Positions 23,511 through 32,900 of a stretch of DNA of 40,276 nucleotides are shown here, piece by piece (the first letter of the stretch is position 1; every line of letters begins with the position of its first letter). The stretch lies in the NCBI GenBank assembly GCA_019424865.1, contig JAHYYS010000012.1, positions 1 through 40,276 on the forward strand. The letters run 5' to 3'. Origin of the DNA: a bacterium (lineage in GTDB: Bacteria; Bacillota; Clostridia; Oscillospirales; Oscillospiraceae). The notes under the pieces are model-generated. The model had not been told where the DNA came from. It worked only from the letters and a program-made list of their open reading frames with translations, and did no database searches. A program made the translations under genes and the position numbers.

Positions 23511-24278
23511 TCAATGTTTTACCACGGCGTGGAGCAGGGACCACACCGACCAGATCAGCATAACCGCCGCCAGGACCACCGCCACATAGAGCAGGAAGTC
23601 GGGGGGCAGGGGCAGGCTGAGGTCATCCAGGGGGAGCAGCTGAGGGGCGAAGCAGATCGCCATCCAGACGCACCACAGGATCCATCCGCCTTTAGCTCCG
23701 AACCGTTGGAGGCAGGCTCCGACGATGAAGCCCGCCGCCAGGCCGATCAACAGGATCACAGGGAACCACCACCAGTCCAGGGAGACGTCCTGCAGGTAGA
23801 GGGTGGAGGAGATCTCGTCCAGCAGGGCGGCCCACTCCTGGTTAGAGCCATCCCAGGGGGCGGGCGCCGGGATGGGGGGAATGCCGCCCCAGACCAGCTG
23901 CTCTTTGCCGGACAGAACCAGCCACAGGGCGGGGAAGAGGGTCCGCTCCACCCAGGTCAGGGCGGCGGCCAGGGCCATGGAGCACCCCCCCTCCAGAAGG
24001 ACCAGGGACAGCATCAGCCCCAGCGCCCGGCGGCGGCTCTGGCCGAACTGGAGGGCCTGGACGAAGCTGATGCTCACGTGGCTGACGGTAACGGCCAGCG
24101 TCATGATCCCCACGGCAATGGGCAGCGCGACCCCGGAGGGGAGCGGAACGGACGACGTACCCTCTGACAGGAGCAGGACGGCTGCGATAATGCCGTTCAC
24201 AATCAGAAACAGGCCCGCCACCACCCCAAGACACAGCCACAGGTCTGAAATGTGGAGCCGAATCAGTTTTTTCAGCAT
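23511..24278 (-). CDS. ABC-transporter-associated membrane protein, fourth of the operon
   Basis: The product has 255 aa and about six membrane segments. A cytoplasmic basic loop FVQALQFGQSRRRALGLMLS resembles the (LxLGxxRR) loop of the three upstream membrane proteins, so it is a distant member of the same set; the rest has diverged. ATG at 24278 follows GAGGTG; a GTG at 24287 is in frame. Ten bp separate it from the upstream gene. It probably forms the permease part of the ABC system together with the others. Substrate unknown. Confidence 0.78.
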   Translation of the reverse strand: MLKKLIRLHISDLWLCLGVVAGLFLIVNGIIAAVLLLSEGTSSVPLPSGVALPIAVGIMTLAVTVSHVSISFVQALQFGQSRRRALGLMLSLVLLEGGCSMALAAALTWVERTLFPALWLVLSGKEQLVWGGIPPIPAPAPWDGSNQEWAALLDEISSTLYLQDVSLDWWWFPVILLIGLAAGFIVGACLQRFGAKGGWILWCVWMAICFAPQLLPLDDLSLPLPPDFLLYVAVVLAAVMLIWSVWSLLHAVVKH

Positions 24279-24288
24279 ATTTCTCACC

Positions 24289-24957
24289 TCAGTTCACCGT
24301 GTACCGCTGAATGCTTCGCCACAAAAAACCCTCGCTTACCCCCACTGCGGCCACCGCCCCGGCGGTGAGCACCACGGGCAGAACCCCCCAGGGGTTGCTG
24401 CCCTCCCAGGTGCCCGAGGTGACAAACAGAAAGATAATCCCGAACATGGCCAGCACGGCGGAGGCCGTGATGATAAGGACGCCCAGGGCCCGGGAGCGGG
24501 CGAAAATCAGCCCGCACACGCAGCCCAGACACAGCACGGCCAGGCACAGCAGGGGATAGGACCACGGATGGGGCCCCCGCAGGGCGGCGAGGATGGACCA
24601 ACGCTCCGGCCGGGCCCAGTGGAACACAACGGGGATGGCGGACACCACCGCCTGAAGGACCCAGCACACCCCGGTGTACAGCAGCAGAATGCCCTGAACG
24701 GCGAAGAAGAAGTCCCGACGCCGGGCCCCCAGGGACAGGGCCAGATTCATGCTGCTGGTGCACAGGGCAAAGGACAGGATATAAAGGATGACCAGCAGCA
24801 CCATCGGGAGGGTGGAGAAATAGGTCTCAAAGAGGTTCTCCGCCCCGTTGGGCACTCCGGTGGCAAAGGAGCCCACGGTAACCACCGCGGCAAAGGCCAG
24901 CACCGCCCCCAGATTGACCCAGGCAAACTGGAAAAGAAAGCGAAAGGATTTGAACAT
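24289..24957 (-). CDS. ABC-transporter-associated membrane protein, third of the operon
   Basis: The product has 222 aa and about six membrane segments. It starts with FKSFRFLFQFAWVN, has the loop NLALSLGARRRDFFFAV and the later segment YPLLCLAVLCLGCVCGL. The same three features occur in the two genes upstream, so these are tandem paralogs. ATG at 24957 follows GAGGTGA. It lies 6 bp from the interrupted paralog and 10 bp from the next gene. The role is most likely the membrane part of the transporter energised by the operon's ATPase. Confidence 0.8.
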   Translation of the reverse strand: MFKSFRFLFQFAWVNLGAVLAFAAVVTVGSFATGVPNGAENLFETYFSTLPMVLLVILYILSFALCTSSMNLALSLGARRRDFFFAVQGILLLYTGVCWVLQAVVSAIPVVFHWARPERWSILAALRGPHPWSYPLLCLAVLCLGCVCGLIFARSRALGVLIITASAVLAMFGIIFLFVTSGTWEGSNPWGVLPVVLTAGAVAAVGVSEGFLWRSIQRYTVN

Positions 24958-24963
24958 GTTGAT

Positions 24964-25623
24964 TCACCTCACCACATAGGTCTGGATGGTACTCCACAGA
25001 AAGCCCTCACACCCCGCGGCCGTAAGGGCGCTGAGGACATAGGGGAGGGCGCCCCAGGAAGCTCCCTCCCCCCAGAGCACCTGCGCCAGGGACAAGAAGC
25101 TCCAGTCGGAGAGATTCAGCCCCCCGACGATCAGGAAAAAGACCAGAAACGCGGCCTGGGAGTAGAGGGCGGACAGGATCCCGCATACGCTGCCCAGAAG
25201 CAGCATCATCAGGCACAGCAGAAAATAAACCCAGGGAGAAGCCGCCTCGGCCGGGGCAAGGGCGGGAAAGCGCTCCGCCATCGCGGGGAGAAAGGGGGCG
25301 GGAAGGGCGCAGACCGCCCGCTGTACGGCCCAGGCGGAAGCGGCGAGGACCAGGAACAGCAGATGGACGGCGCCGAACAGCCCCCGCCGGCCGGCCCCCA
25401 TGGACAGCGCCAGGTTCATAGAGCGTCCCCACGGGAAAAAACCGGCGAAGAGGAGCACAGACGGCAAAAGCTTGGGGAGCAGCGCGAAGCACCACTGAAA
25501 CACCGTCCGGGTCCACGGCGGCAGCCAGAGGGCCTGACTTCCAGCCGCTGCGGCGGCAAGAACCGCCATCACCGCCAGACAGGGTCAGAACCGGCCCAGC
25601 AGGAAGCGAAAGGATCGCAGCAT
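24964..25623 (-). pseudogene. Membrane protein paralog interrupted by TGA at codon 13
   Basis: SD (GAGGTGA) and ATG at 25623 are intact, and the frame reads MLRSFRFLLGRF, then TGA (25587-25585), then continues open for 206 codons to 24964. The upstream paralog reads FRFLFRFQWP at the same place, so the TGA stands exactly where a Trp (TGG) is expected and the following Pro is kept. All later family features are present (NLALSMGAGRRGLFGAV; FLLCLMMLLLGSVCGIL; ending in a WSTIQTYVVR-like tail shared with its neighbour). A recent nonsense mutation is simplest. Restart at GTG 25572 or ATG 25569 could give a protein missing its first segment. Sequencing error is possible. Confidence 0.8.
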
Positions 25624-25628
25624 CACGC

Positions 25629-26282
25629 TCACCTCACAGGAACAGAATAGGTATTGATGCGCAGCCAGGAGAGCAGCTTGGTTACCCCCAGGAGGAAAAA
25701 GGTGGAGAGGTAGCCCGCCACCTCCCGGCCCAGCCCCGACCCGCTGCCCCAGAGGACGTGGACCAGGGGCAGAAGAGAGAAGTCCCCCAGGATCAGATTG
25801 ACTCCGGTGAAGCAGAGGAGAAAGTTTGCCGCCCGGGGATAGCGGCGGGCCAGCACGCCCAGCGCGCTGCCCAGACACAGGGCCGACAGGCACAAAAGGG
25901 GATAGGCCGCCATGCCGGGCCCGTCGGCGGGGGTCAGCGCCGGCAGGCCCTGGGGCAGAAGCTCCGCCGGCAGAAAAGACGCCGCTGCCGCCAGCGCCCC
26001 CCAGGACACCAGCACCTCCGCCAGAAACAAAGCCCGGGAGGTCAGGAAGAAGTCCTGCCGCCGCCCGCCCAGAGACAGGTCCAGATCCAGATACAGCCAA
26101 AGCTGCCACCCGGCCAGGAGCAGAAGAAACGGGAAGAGCCGGGGCAGAAACGGGAAAAAGAGAGGGGCCAGGCCGTCAGGCGAACCGAACGCCAGACCTC
26201 CGGCCGCGGCAGCCGTCATACAGACCGGAAGGGCCAGGATAGGCCACTGAAAGCGGAACAGGAAGCGAAAGGTGCGCGTCAT
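25629..26282 (-). CDS. ABC-transporter-associated membrane protein, first of the operon
   Basis: The product has 217 aa and about six membrane segments. It begins TRTFRFLFRFQWPIL, carries the loop LDLDLSLGGRRQDFFLTSR and the segment YPLLCLSALCLGSALGVL. ATG at 26282 follows GAGGAGGGG. It is the first of the tandem paralogs, 15 bp after the ATPase gene. In Ytr-like systems a GntR regulator, an ATPase and several small permeases form one operon, which this arrangement matches. Confidence 0.8.
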   Translation of the reverse strand: MTRTFRFLFRFQWPILALPVCMTAAAAGGLAFGSPDGLAPLFFPFLPRLFPFLLLLAGWQLWLYLDLDLSLGGRRQDFFLTSRALFLAEVLVSWGALAAAASFLPAELLPQGLPALTPADGPGMAAYPLLCLSALCLGSALGVLARRYPRAANFLLCFTGVNLILGDFSLLPLVHVLWGSGSGLGREVAGYLSTFFLLGVTKLLSWLRINTYSVPVR

Positions 26283-26297
26283 CCCGTTCCCCTCCTC

Positions 26298-27185
26298 TCA
26301 CCCCTCGTCCCCGTGGCCGCACAGAGCCACAAAGACGTTCTGCAGATTCATGGGAGAGACGTCCACATCGGCCTCCTGGGCCGCCTTCAGCTGGGCGGCG
26401 CTGCCCCGGACCGCCGCGGTTTTGCGCCGGCCCATCTGGCGCACGGACAGCACCTCCAGCCCGGCACAGGCCTGGTCCACCACGTCGTCCCGGCCGGAGA
26501 GATAGCGGAACTGTTCCACCAGCTCGTCTGTGGGGGCGTTTTCCACAATGCGCCCCTGGTCCAGGATGATGACCTGCTCAAAGACGGAGGCCGCCTCCTC
26601 GATGATGTGGGTGGAGACCACAAAGGTGCGCCCCGTCTGGGCGAAGTCCTCCAGCAGCAGCTGGTAAAACCGCTCCCGCATCACCACGTCCAGCCCCGCC
26701 GCCGGCTCGTCCAGAATGGTCAGCGGGGCCCGGCTGGCCAGGGCGATGAGAATGGTCACCATGGACATCTGCCCCTTGGACAGCTGGCAGATCTTCTTTT
26801 TGGGCTCCAGCTTGAACTCCTCCAGCAGCCGCTGGGCGTATTCCCTGTCCCAGTTGGGGTAGAAGATGGCTGCCGAGCGGAGATAGTGCCGGACCTTCAG
26901 ATTGTTCTGGCCGGAGAGCAGGGTGGGCTGAAGCTCCCGGGAGAAGCAGATGTGGTCCAGGGCCCGCTGATTCTCCCACACCGGTTCGCCGTCATAGGTC
27001 ACCGAGCCGCTGTCCTTGGTGTTCTGGGCGGTGAGAATGCCCAGCAGGGTGGTTTTGCCCGCACCGTTGCGGCCGATCAGGCCGTAGATCTTCCCGGGCA
27101 GAAGCTCCAGATCCAGATTGTGCAGCACCTGGTGGGTGCCGTAGGATTTGCACAGGCCCTCGGCCTTTAAAATACCAGTGTTCAT
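26298..27185 (-). CDS. ABC transporter ATP-binding protein (YtrB-like)
   Basis: The product has 295 aa. Walker A GRNGAGKTT at about residue 40, Q-loop region, signature LSKGQMSMV (Lys instead of the common Gly, as in other YtrB/EcsA-like exporters), Walker B LTILDEPAAGLD and H-loop STHIIEE are all present. The last ~80 residues after the ATPase core are a family-typical extension. The start overlaps the GntR gene by 4 bases. It should power the membrane proteins encoded downstream, probably as an exporter or envelope-stress detoxification system; no substrate can be named. Confidence 0.93.
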   Translation of the reverse strand: MNTGILKAEGLCKSYGTHQVLHNLDLELLPGKIYGLIGRNGAGKTTLLGILTAQNTKDSGSVTYDGEPVWENQRALDHICFSRELQPTLLSGQNNLKVRHYLRSAAIFYPNWDREYAQRLLEEFKLEPKKKICQLSKGQMSMVTILIALASRAPLTILDEPAAGLDVVMRERFYQLLLEDFAQTGRTFVVSTHIIEEAASVFEQVIILDQGRIVENAPTDELVEQFRYLSGRDDVVDQACAGLEVLSVRQMGRRKTAAVRGSAAQLKAAQEADVDVSPMNLQNVFVALCGHGDEG

Positions 27186-27562
27186 TTCTGCTCTCCTTCC
27201 TCAATGGCTCTGGTCACCATGGCCAGCAGCTCCTCCCGGGTCAGCGACAGGGAGGAGCCCTCCTTGACCAGAGGCTTGACAAAACCGTCATAGAACGCGT
27301 CTTTTCTCTTTTGTCTCACAGTCTCACCCGCTCCCGGGGCCACGAACATGCCGATGCCCCGCTTTTTGTACAAAATTCCGTCCGCTACCAGCAGGTTGAT
27401 GCCCTTGGCCGCCGTGGCCGGGTTGATGTTATAGCTGCGGGCCAGCTCATTGGTGGAGGGGACCTGCTCCCCCTCCTGATAGATGCCCCGGAGAATGTCA
27501 TCCTCCAGCATCCGGGCGATTTGCAGATAGATCATGGACTGGTCGTTCAATACGCCATGCAC
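27182..27562 (-). CDS. GntR-family regulator, YtrA type
   Basis: The product has 126 aa: an N-terminal winged helix (DQSMIYLQIARMLEDDILRG, EQVPSTNELARSYNINPATA, GILYKKRGIGMFV) and only a short C-terminal helical tail of about 50 residues. This short form is the YtrA subfamily, which commonly represses an adjacent ABC transporter operon. GTG at 27562 is used because GGAGG lies about 12 bases upstream, and the adjacent ATG is out of frame. It is the first gene of the operon; the palindromes at 27708-27747 are its likely operators. Confidence 0.9.
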   Translation of the reverse strand: MHGVLNDQSMIYLQIARMLEDDILRGIYQEGEQVPSTNELARSYNINPATAAKGINLLVADGILYKKRGIGMFVAPGAGETVRQKRKDAFYDGFVKPLVKEGSSLSLTREELLAMVTRAIEEGEQK

Positions 27563-27707
27563 TTGGCCTCACCTCCGTTGCTCCAGACTGTGCCCAGGGA
27601 CTGACCGCGGCCCGCCGGGGGAGGCCGGAGGCAGAACGGTCAGAACAATCAGGGGGGATCTGCGCGGAGCAGTTTGGGTCATCCGGTCCGCCTCCTTCCT
27701 CTTCGTT

Positions 27708-27747
27708 CATTGGTTCGTTACTTGTGTAATTAACCATATCACCAATG
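27708..27747 (-). promoter_or_regulatory. Nested palindromes, candidate operator of the GntR regulator
   Basis: An inner palindrome at 27717-27734 has the form GTTA-N-TT-N4-AA-N-TAAC and overlaps the -10 box. An outer pair CATTGGT (27708-27714) and ACCAATG (27741-27747) encloses it. Position over the promoter fits repression by the first gene of the operon. Confidence 0.5.
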
Positions 27748-27761
27748 ACGCCAGATGTCAA
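27733..27761 (-). promoter_or_regulatory. Promoter of the GntR/ABC operon
   Basis: Minus-strand TTGACA (27761-27756), a 17-bp spacer and TATGGT (27738-27733), with a leader of about 165 nt to the GTG start. Confidence 0.65.
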
Positions 27762-27782
27762 GGGGGGAAGGAAAAATAACGC

Positions 27783-27833
27783 AAAAAAATCCGGCCCGCA
27801 GGGTGCTGTGTCATACAGCACTCCGCGGGCCGG
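27783..27833 (-). terminator. Terminator of gltX
   Basis: A long GC-rich stem (27791-27809 with 27815-27833, one mismatch or bulge) and short loop is followed on the minus strand by seven T (27789-27783). A run of seven T also lies on the plus-strand side, 7 bp beyond the stem. Confidence 0.85.
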
Positions 27834-27847
27834 CTCCGGTTTTTTTG

Positions 27848-29335
27848 TTATTTCAGCTTGTCCAGCCCTGTCTCCAACCGGCGCAGGGTCTCGTCCTTCC
27901 CAAGAATGCGGCAGATCTCCACTGCTCCACCCGGGGTCACCGCCTTGCCGGCGGCGGCGATGCGCACCGGCCACATGAGGGTGGCGTTCTTGACGCCCAG
28001 CTGCTCGGCCAGGGCCACCAGTCCGTCATGGATGGCCTCCTGCGTCCAGTCAGGGAGGGCCTCCAGCATGGGGATGGCCGCCTCCAGCATGGCCTTGGAC
28101 ACCTCCGGGTTGGTCTTGGACTTCTTGTTGGTGAACAGCTCCGGGTCATAGTCGGGCAGGGCGTCGAAGAAGTCCACCTTCTCCGGGATGTCGGTGAGCT
28201 TTTCGCACCGGGCCTGGAGGAGCGCGGCGATCTCCGCTGCATCCAGAGCGGGGTTTTTCACGCTCTGGCGGATATAGGGCTCGGCCGCCGCGGCAAAGTC
28301 CTCCGGGGACATGGCCCGCAGATACAGGGCGTTGAAGTGGGTGAGCTTGTCAAGGTCGAAGATGGCGGGGGACTTGGACAGCCCCTCCAGATCAAAGGCG
28401 TCCACCAGCTCCGCCAGGGAGAACACCTCCTGCTCGGCCAGCTCCCCGCGGGGGGACCAGCCCAGCAGAGCCACATAGTTCAAAATGGCCTGGGTCAGAT
28501 AGCCCTGCTCCCGCAGATCCTCATAGGAGGGGTCGCCGTGGCGCTTGGACATCTTGTGCTGGGCGTCCCGCATGACGGGGGAGCAGTGGACATAGGTGGG
28601 CACCTCCCAGCCGAAGGCCCGGTAGAGCAGGTCATACTTGGGGGCGGAGGAGAGATACTCGCTGCCCCGGACCACATGGGTGATGCCCATCAGGTGGTCG
28701 TCAATGACGTTGGCAAAGTTATAGGTGGGCAGGCCGTCCCGCTTGAGCAGCACCTGGTCGTCCAGCGTCTTGTTCTCCACGGTGATGTCCCCGAAAATGG
28801 CGTCGTGGAAGGTGGTGGTCCCCTCCTGGGGGATTTTTTGGCGGATGACATAGGGCTCCCCCGCGTCCACCCGGGCCTGGGCCTCCTCCAGGCTCAGGGC
28901 GCGGCAGGGATCCGCCCCCCGGTCGAACTCCCCGGAGTCCTCCTCGCTCTCGGCCTTTTCGCAGAAGCAGTAATAGGCGTGGCCTCGCTCCACCAGCAGC
29001 CGGGCGTACTTCCCATAGGTGTCCCTGCGCTGGGTCTGAATATAGGGGGCCACGGGGCCGCCCACATCGGGGCCCTCGTCGTGGGTCAGGCCGCACTCGG
29101 CCAGGGTGCGGTAGATCAGCTCGGTGGCGCCCTCCACCTGGCGGGTCTGGTCGGTGTCCTCGATGCGCAGGATAAAGGTGCCCTGATTGTGCCGGGCGAT
29201 GAGCCAGGTGTACAGAGCCGTGCGCAGGTTGCCCACGTGCATATAGCCGGTGGGAGAGGGGGCGAAGCGGGTGCGTACCGTCCCCTTGGGGATTTTGGCC
29301 TCCATCTCCTCGAAATACGTCTTGTCCAATGTCAT
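27848..29335 (-). CDS. gltX: Glutamyl-tRNA synthetase
   Basis: A class I aminoacyl-tRNA synthetase that charges tRNA-Glu (and in many Firmicutes also tRNA-Gln) in the cytoplasm. The product has 495 aa. The HIGH-type motif is APSPTGYMHVGNLRTALY near residue 26 and the KMSKS-type loop is HKMSKRHGD near residue 265. RIEDTDQTR and the zinc-free middle domain are typical of bacterial GltX; a helical anticodon-binding half follows. ATG at 29335 follows GGAGGG. It has its own promoter and terminator. Confidence 0.96.
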   Translation of the reverse strand: MTLDKTYFEEMEAKIPKGTVRTRFAPSPTGYMHVGNLRTALYTWLIARHNQGTFILRIEDTDQTRQVEGATELIYRTLAECGLTHDEGPDVGGPVAPYIQTQRRDTYGKYARLLVERGHAYYCFCEKAESEEDSGEFDRGADPCRALSLEEAQARVDAGEPYVIRQKIPQEGTTTFHDAIFGDITVENKTLDDQVLLKRDGLPTYNFANVIDDHLMGITHVVRGSEYLSSAPKYDLLYRAFGWEVPTYVHCSPVMRDAQHKMSKRHGDPSYEDLREQGYLTQAILNYVALLGWSPRGELAEQEVFSLAELVDAFDLEGLSKSPAIFDLDKLTHFNALYLRAMSPEDFAAAAEPYIRQSVKNPALDAAEIAALLQARCEKLTDIPEKVDFFDALPDYDPELFTNKKSKTNPEVSKAMLEAAIPMLEALPDWTQEAIHDGLVALAEQLGVKNATLMWPVRIAAAGKAVTPGGAVEICRILGKDETLRRLETGLDKLK

Positions 29336-29389
29336 GCTGTTCCCTCCGTCAAACGGCGCGGTGCGCCGGATTTATCTTGTGACAGTGGT

Positions 29390-29418
29390 ATTATATTGAA
29401 TTTTTTCCCGTTTGACAA
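29390..29418 (-). promoter_or_regulatory. Promoter of gltX
   Basis: Minus-strand TTGTCA (29418-29413), a 17-bp spacer and TATAAT (29395-29390), about 48-nt leader. Confidence 0.75.
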
Positions 29419-29912
29419 GGCCAAATGCCGTGTGTCCGCACTTTCGGATGGCCTGCGGCGGCAAAAAGTCCGCCTGGCTGCCAGACTGGGGCCTGCCTTT
29501 GGCATGACTGCGGGCGGCATGGCCCTGTGTCAGAATCAGAAAGGGAAAGCGGCGCATCCGGTGCAGACTGCCGCGGGGATGCCAGGAAAGAAGAGGGGCT
29601 GCCGGTTCTGCTCAGAAGAAGTTTTCACAAGAGTTTAACAGGAGCTTGATGTCCTGTTTTCACACCCGTATTATAATGGCACCGTTGAAAGGCAGGCTGC
29701 CGGCGTGAAACTCCTGCCGGCGGCCCATCTCTTGCGCCAGGGACGATTCAGGCGGGAGACCGAGTTGTGAAGGGAGCAGCGGACCTGGTTTGTGATTTGG
29801 CAGAGGGGAAGTTCCCGGCTCATCCGGTTTACATACAGCTGAGTTCCTTTTTTGCCGTCGGCATAAGCGGTCGGCGAAAGGACAAGCATAACAGGAAAGG
29901 AAGGAGATACAC
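29419..29912 (+). other. Gene-free stretch: upstream region and long leader of the second NAGPA gene
   Basis: Nothing gene-like is seen in 29419-29645. From the promoter near 29646 to the start codon there is a leader of about 230 nt with several short inverted repeats (for example GCCGGC around 29699-29721) and a run of six T at 29848-29853. I could not match it to a known riboswitch class. The SD AAGGAAGGAG ends 6 bases before the TTG start. Confidence 0.4.
29646..29677 (+). promoter_or_regulatory. Probable promoter of the second NAGPA gene
   Basis: TTGATG (29646-29651) is 17 bp before TATTAT (29669-29674); a perfect TATAAT overlaps it at 29672-29677 with a 20-bp spacer. Confidence 0.55.
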
Positions 29913-32900
29913 TTGAGAACATACATGAAACGAGGCGGCGCTCTGTTTCTGACGCTGGTGCTGCTGCTGCAGATGTTCCCGGCGTTTGCGGTACAGCTTA
30001 CATCTGACGCCTACTCAGAAGAGCTTTATCAGGGGCTGACCTACACAGAGGAATCTTTTGACAATACAGACGGCGGCAATGTAAATGCCTTTGTTATCGA
30101 AGTGGATCAGAGCGAAGAATCCACTTTGACCTTTGTGGCCGGCTCTCCCAATGACGAGCAGCCGCTGGAGCCCGGCCTGGTTCAGACTACCTCTGAGCAG
30201 GCCAAGGCAGCGGCGCTCAACGGCCGCAATGTACTGGCAGCAGTCAATGCCGACTTTTTCAATATGGGAAATGACAGTGCAATCCAGCCTAGCGGCCTGA
30301 TGATACAAGACGGCGTGGAGCTGACCCCTTATTATTCCAGCGGTTCCGATACAATTCACGATGATGAAGTGAATATCCGCGGCTTTTTCGGCATAAAGGA
30401 GGATGGGACGCCTGTAATCGGGGGCAAGGAGCTCTATGAAGAAATCAAGGACGAGCTGTATCAGGCCGTGGGCGGACGGTATTTCCTGGTTCTGGACGGC
30501 GAGGCTCAGGTCATTGACGATACCGAGCGCGCCCCGCGCACGGCGGTGGGCATCACGGCGGATGGCGATGTGCTTCTGGTGGCAATCGACGGCCGGAATT
30601 CCGGCGGATCCGCAGGCACAACCCTGACTGAGACGGCCCAGTATATGGCGGAACTGGGGGCAGTCACCGCTTTGAATCTGGATGGCGGCGGCTCCACCAC
30701 TGCCGTGGTGCGGGATCCTGAGACCCGGAATTTTGAGGTCATGAATGTCCCCTCTGACGGCAGCGAACGCCCGGTGGGCAACACCCTGCTTGTGGTGGAC
30801 GAAAGCAGTACCAGTGTGAGTGTGGATCTGGAGCAGGACAGCGACGGCTATTACCTGCTGAAGACCGCTGAGGATTTCCGAGAGATACTGGATGGTCCGG
30901 CTGAAAACTTCAGGCTGGCCAACGATGTGGATTTTTCCGAAATGGAGAACTTCACCATTGGCATGTTTGGCGGCATTTTTGACGGTGCAGGGTATGAAAT
31001 CCAAAGCCTGACAGCCGACACGGATGATTCTTATGCACTGTTTGACAGCATTGCCGCCGATGCGGTGATTCAGGATCTTCGGCTGACTGACGTGTCCCTT
31101 CGCGGCACTTCCGACGGCTATACCGCTGCCCTGGCAGGCATGTGCTATGGCACGGTGGACGGTGTAACGGTTACCGGCCGCATTTCGGGAAATCACAATG
31201 TGGGCGGCATCGCAGGTGACTTGTATGGCGGAGGCGTAATCCGCAACAGCAGTGTTGGAGTGGAGATCACCGGGACAGATAATGCAGGCGGAATCGCAGG
31301 ACAGATGCACGAAGGGTCAACGGTAGAAGGCTGCTACGCCAATGTGCGGATCTATGGCGGCCAGCGGGCGGCCGGTATTGTAGGCTACGCTACCGGACAT
31401 ACCAGCGGCCAGGAGAGCTATGTGCGCGACTGCATTGTCACCGGTTCCGTAGAGGCTGCCGGCGTGGAGCCTGCGGGTATTGGGGGACTGCTGAAGGTCG
31501 GTGTGGAAAACTGTGTAGTCACCGATTTGGACATTACTGCGCTGAATGACCAGGCTGTAAGCGATGGCAATGTCACCGGTTTTCTGGGTGCCTGGGCCAA
31601 CGGCAATCTGCCCTATAAGGGAAATGTAATTGTCAGCGGCAATATCACCACCGTCTCCGGCAACGGAACGGTAGCCAACCGCATCAGCTATCAGGATACC
31701 AACAAATCTGAAAACTACTGCGGACCGGAAGCCCTGATCAACGGTGAGCAGCAGACAGGCGGCGCTCCTGACAACTCCATTGGAGGAGATGCCACTGCGG
31801 AACAGCTGCAGGACAAGACGTTCTGGGAGAACCTGGGCTTTGATTTTGAAAGTGTCTTTGCGTGGGATGAGGAAACCGGCACCATTGCCCTGCAAAAGGC
31901 TGATATGACAGTGGTTCCGCCTGATGAGACGGAAAGCCCCGTTACACTGGAGAAAGATGAGGAGGGCTATTGGCTGATCAAGACGGCGGAAGACTTTGCC
32001 CAGATCGAGCTGGAGCCCGCCGGCAAGTTCCGTTTGAACAATGACTTGGATTTGGCTGGACAAAGCCTGGAACCCATCGCCTATTTCAGCGGCGAACTGG
32101 ACGGGCAGAATTATGCCATCACCGGGCTGACTGTGGACGCCAAGGGAGACTCCTATGCTATCTTCGGGGCGCTGAACAGCGGCGGCATAATCCATGATCT
32201 GAAGCTGTCCGACGTATCCATCGAAAATGGCGGCGGTAGCTATACTGCCCCTCTGGTGGGCAGCTGTTCCGGCACGGTTGAGAAGGTCACCGTCACAGGC
32301 GTTGTTCAGGGCGGAGATCAGACCGGCGGCATTGTGGGCAATGTCCAGGGAACCGGCGTGGTCCGCCAGTGCAGCGCCGGTGTGGAAGTTGCCGGCAGCA
32401 GCCGGGTGGGCGGCATTGCGGGCCAGGTGACCGGCACCGTGGAAGCCTGCTACATCAATGCTGACGTCTCCGGAGAAAGCAATGTGGGCGGCGTCACCGG
32501 TTATGGACTGGATAACGCCGGAGGCAGCCGGATGATCCGCAATTGCATTGCAGAGGGCAGCGTCTCCTGCACCGGAGTGGAGGCCGGCGGCATTGCGGGC
32601 CTGGCCAAGGTGAACATCCAGAACAACATCGTCCGCCGCATGGATGCTTCGACCACCAGTACAGGGAATCCTGGCGACGGCAATGTGGCCTCGCTTTTAG
32701 GCGCGTGGATGAACAACGTGTCTGGTCAGAAGCTGACCATTTCCCATAATGTAATTTTGTCCGGCAGCGTCAGCGCCCCTGAGCCGGCCGATGGCTATCG
32801 CCTGGGTGTGATGAATAACCCGGACTATGTCCACGACAACTATGCCAACGCTGACATTTTGGTCAACGGGCAGACCGTTACCGGTGTACATAACGACGGA

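Noticed and set aside
25585..25587. TGA as selenocysteine codon
   Set aside because: The paralog has Trp at this place, the protein is a membrane permease, and I saw no convincing hairpin directly after the codon. A TGG to TGA change is simpler.
29678..29912. Riboswitch in the leader of the second NAGPA gene
   Set aside because: I looked for cyclic-di-GMP, cyclic-di-AMP, TPP and manganese-type conserved cores and found none; only unspecific inverted repeats remain.
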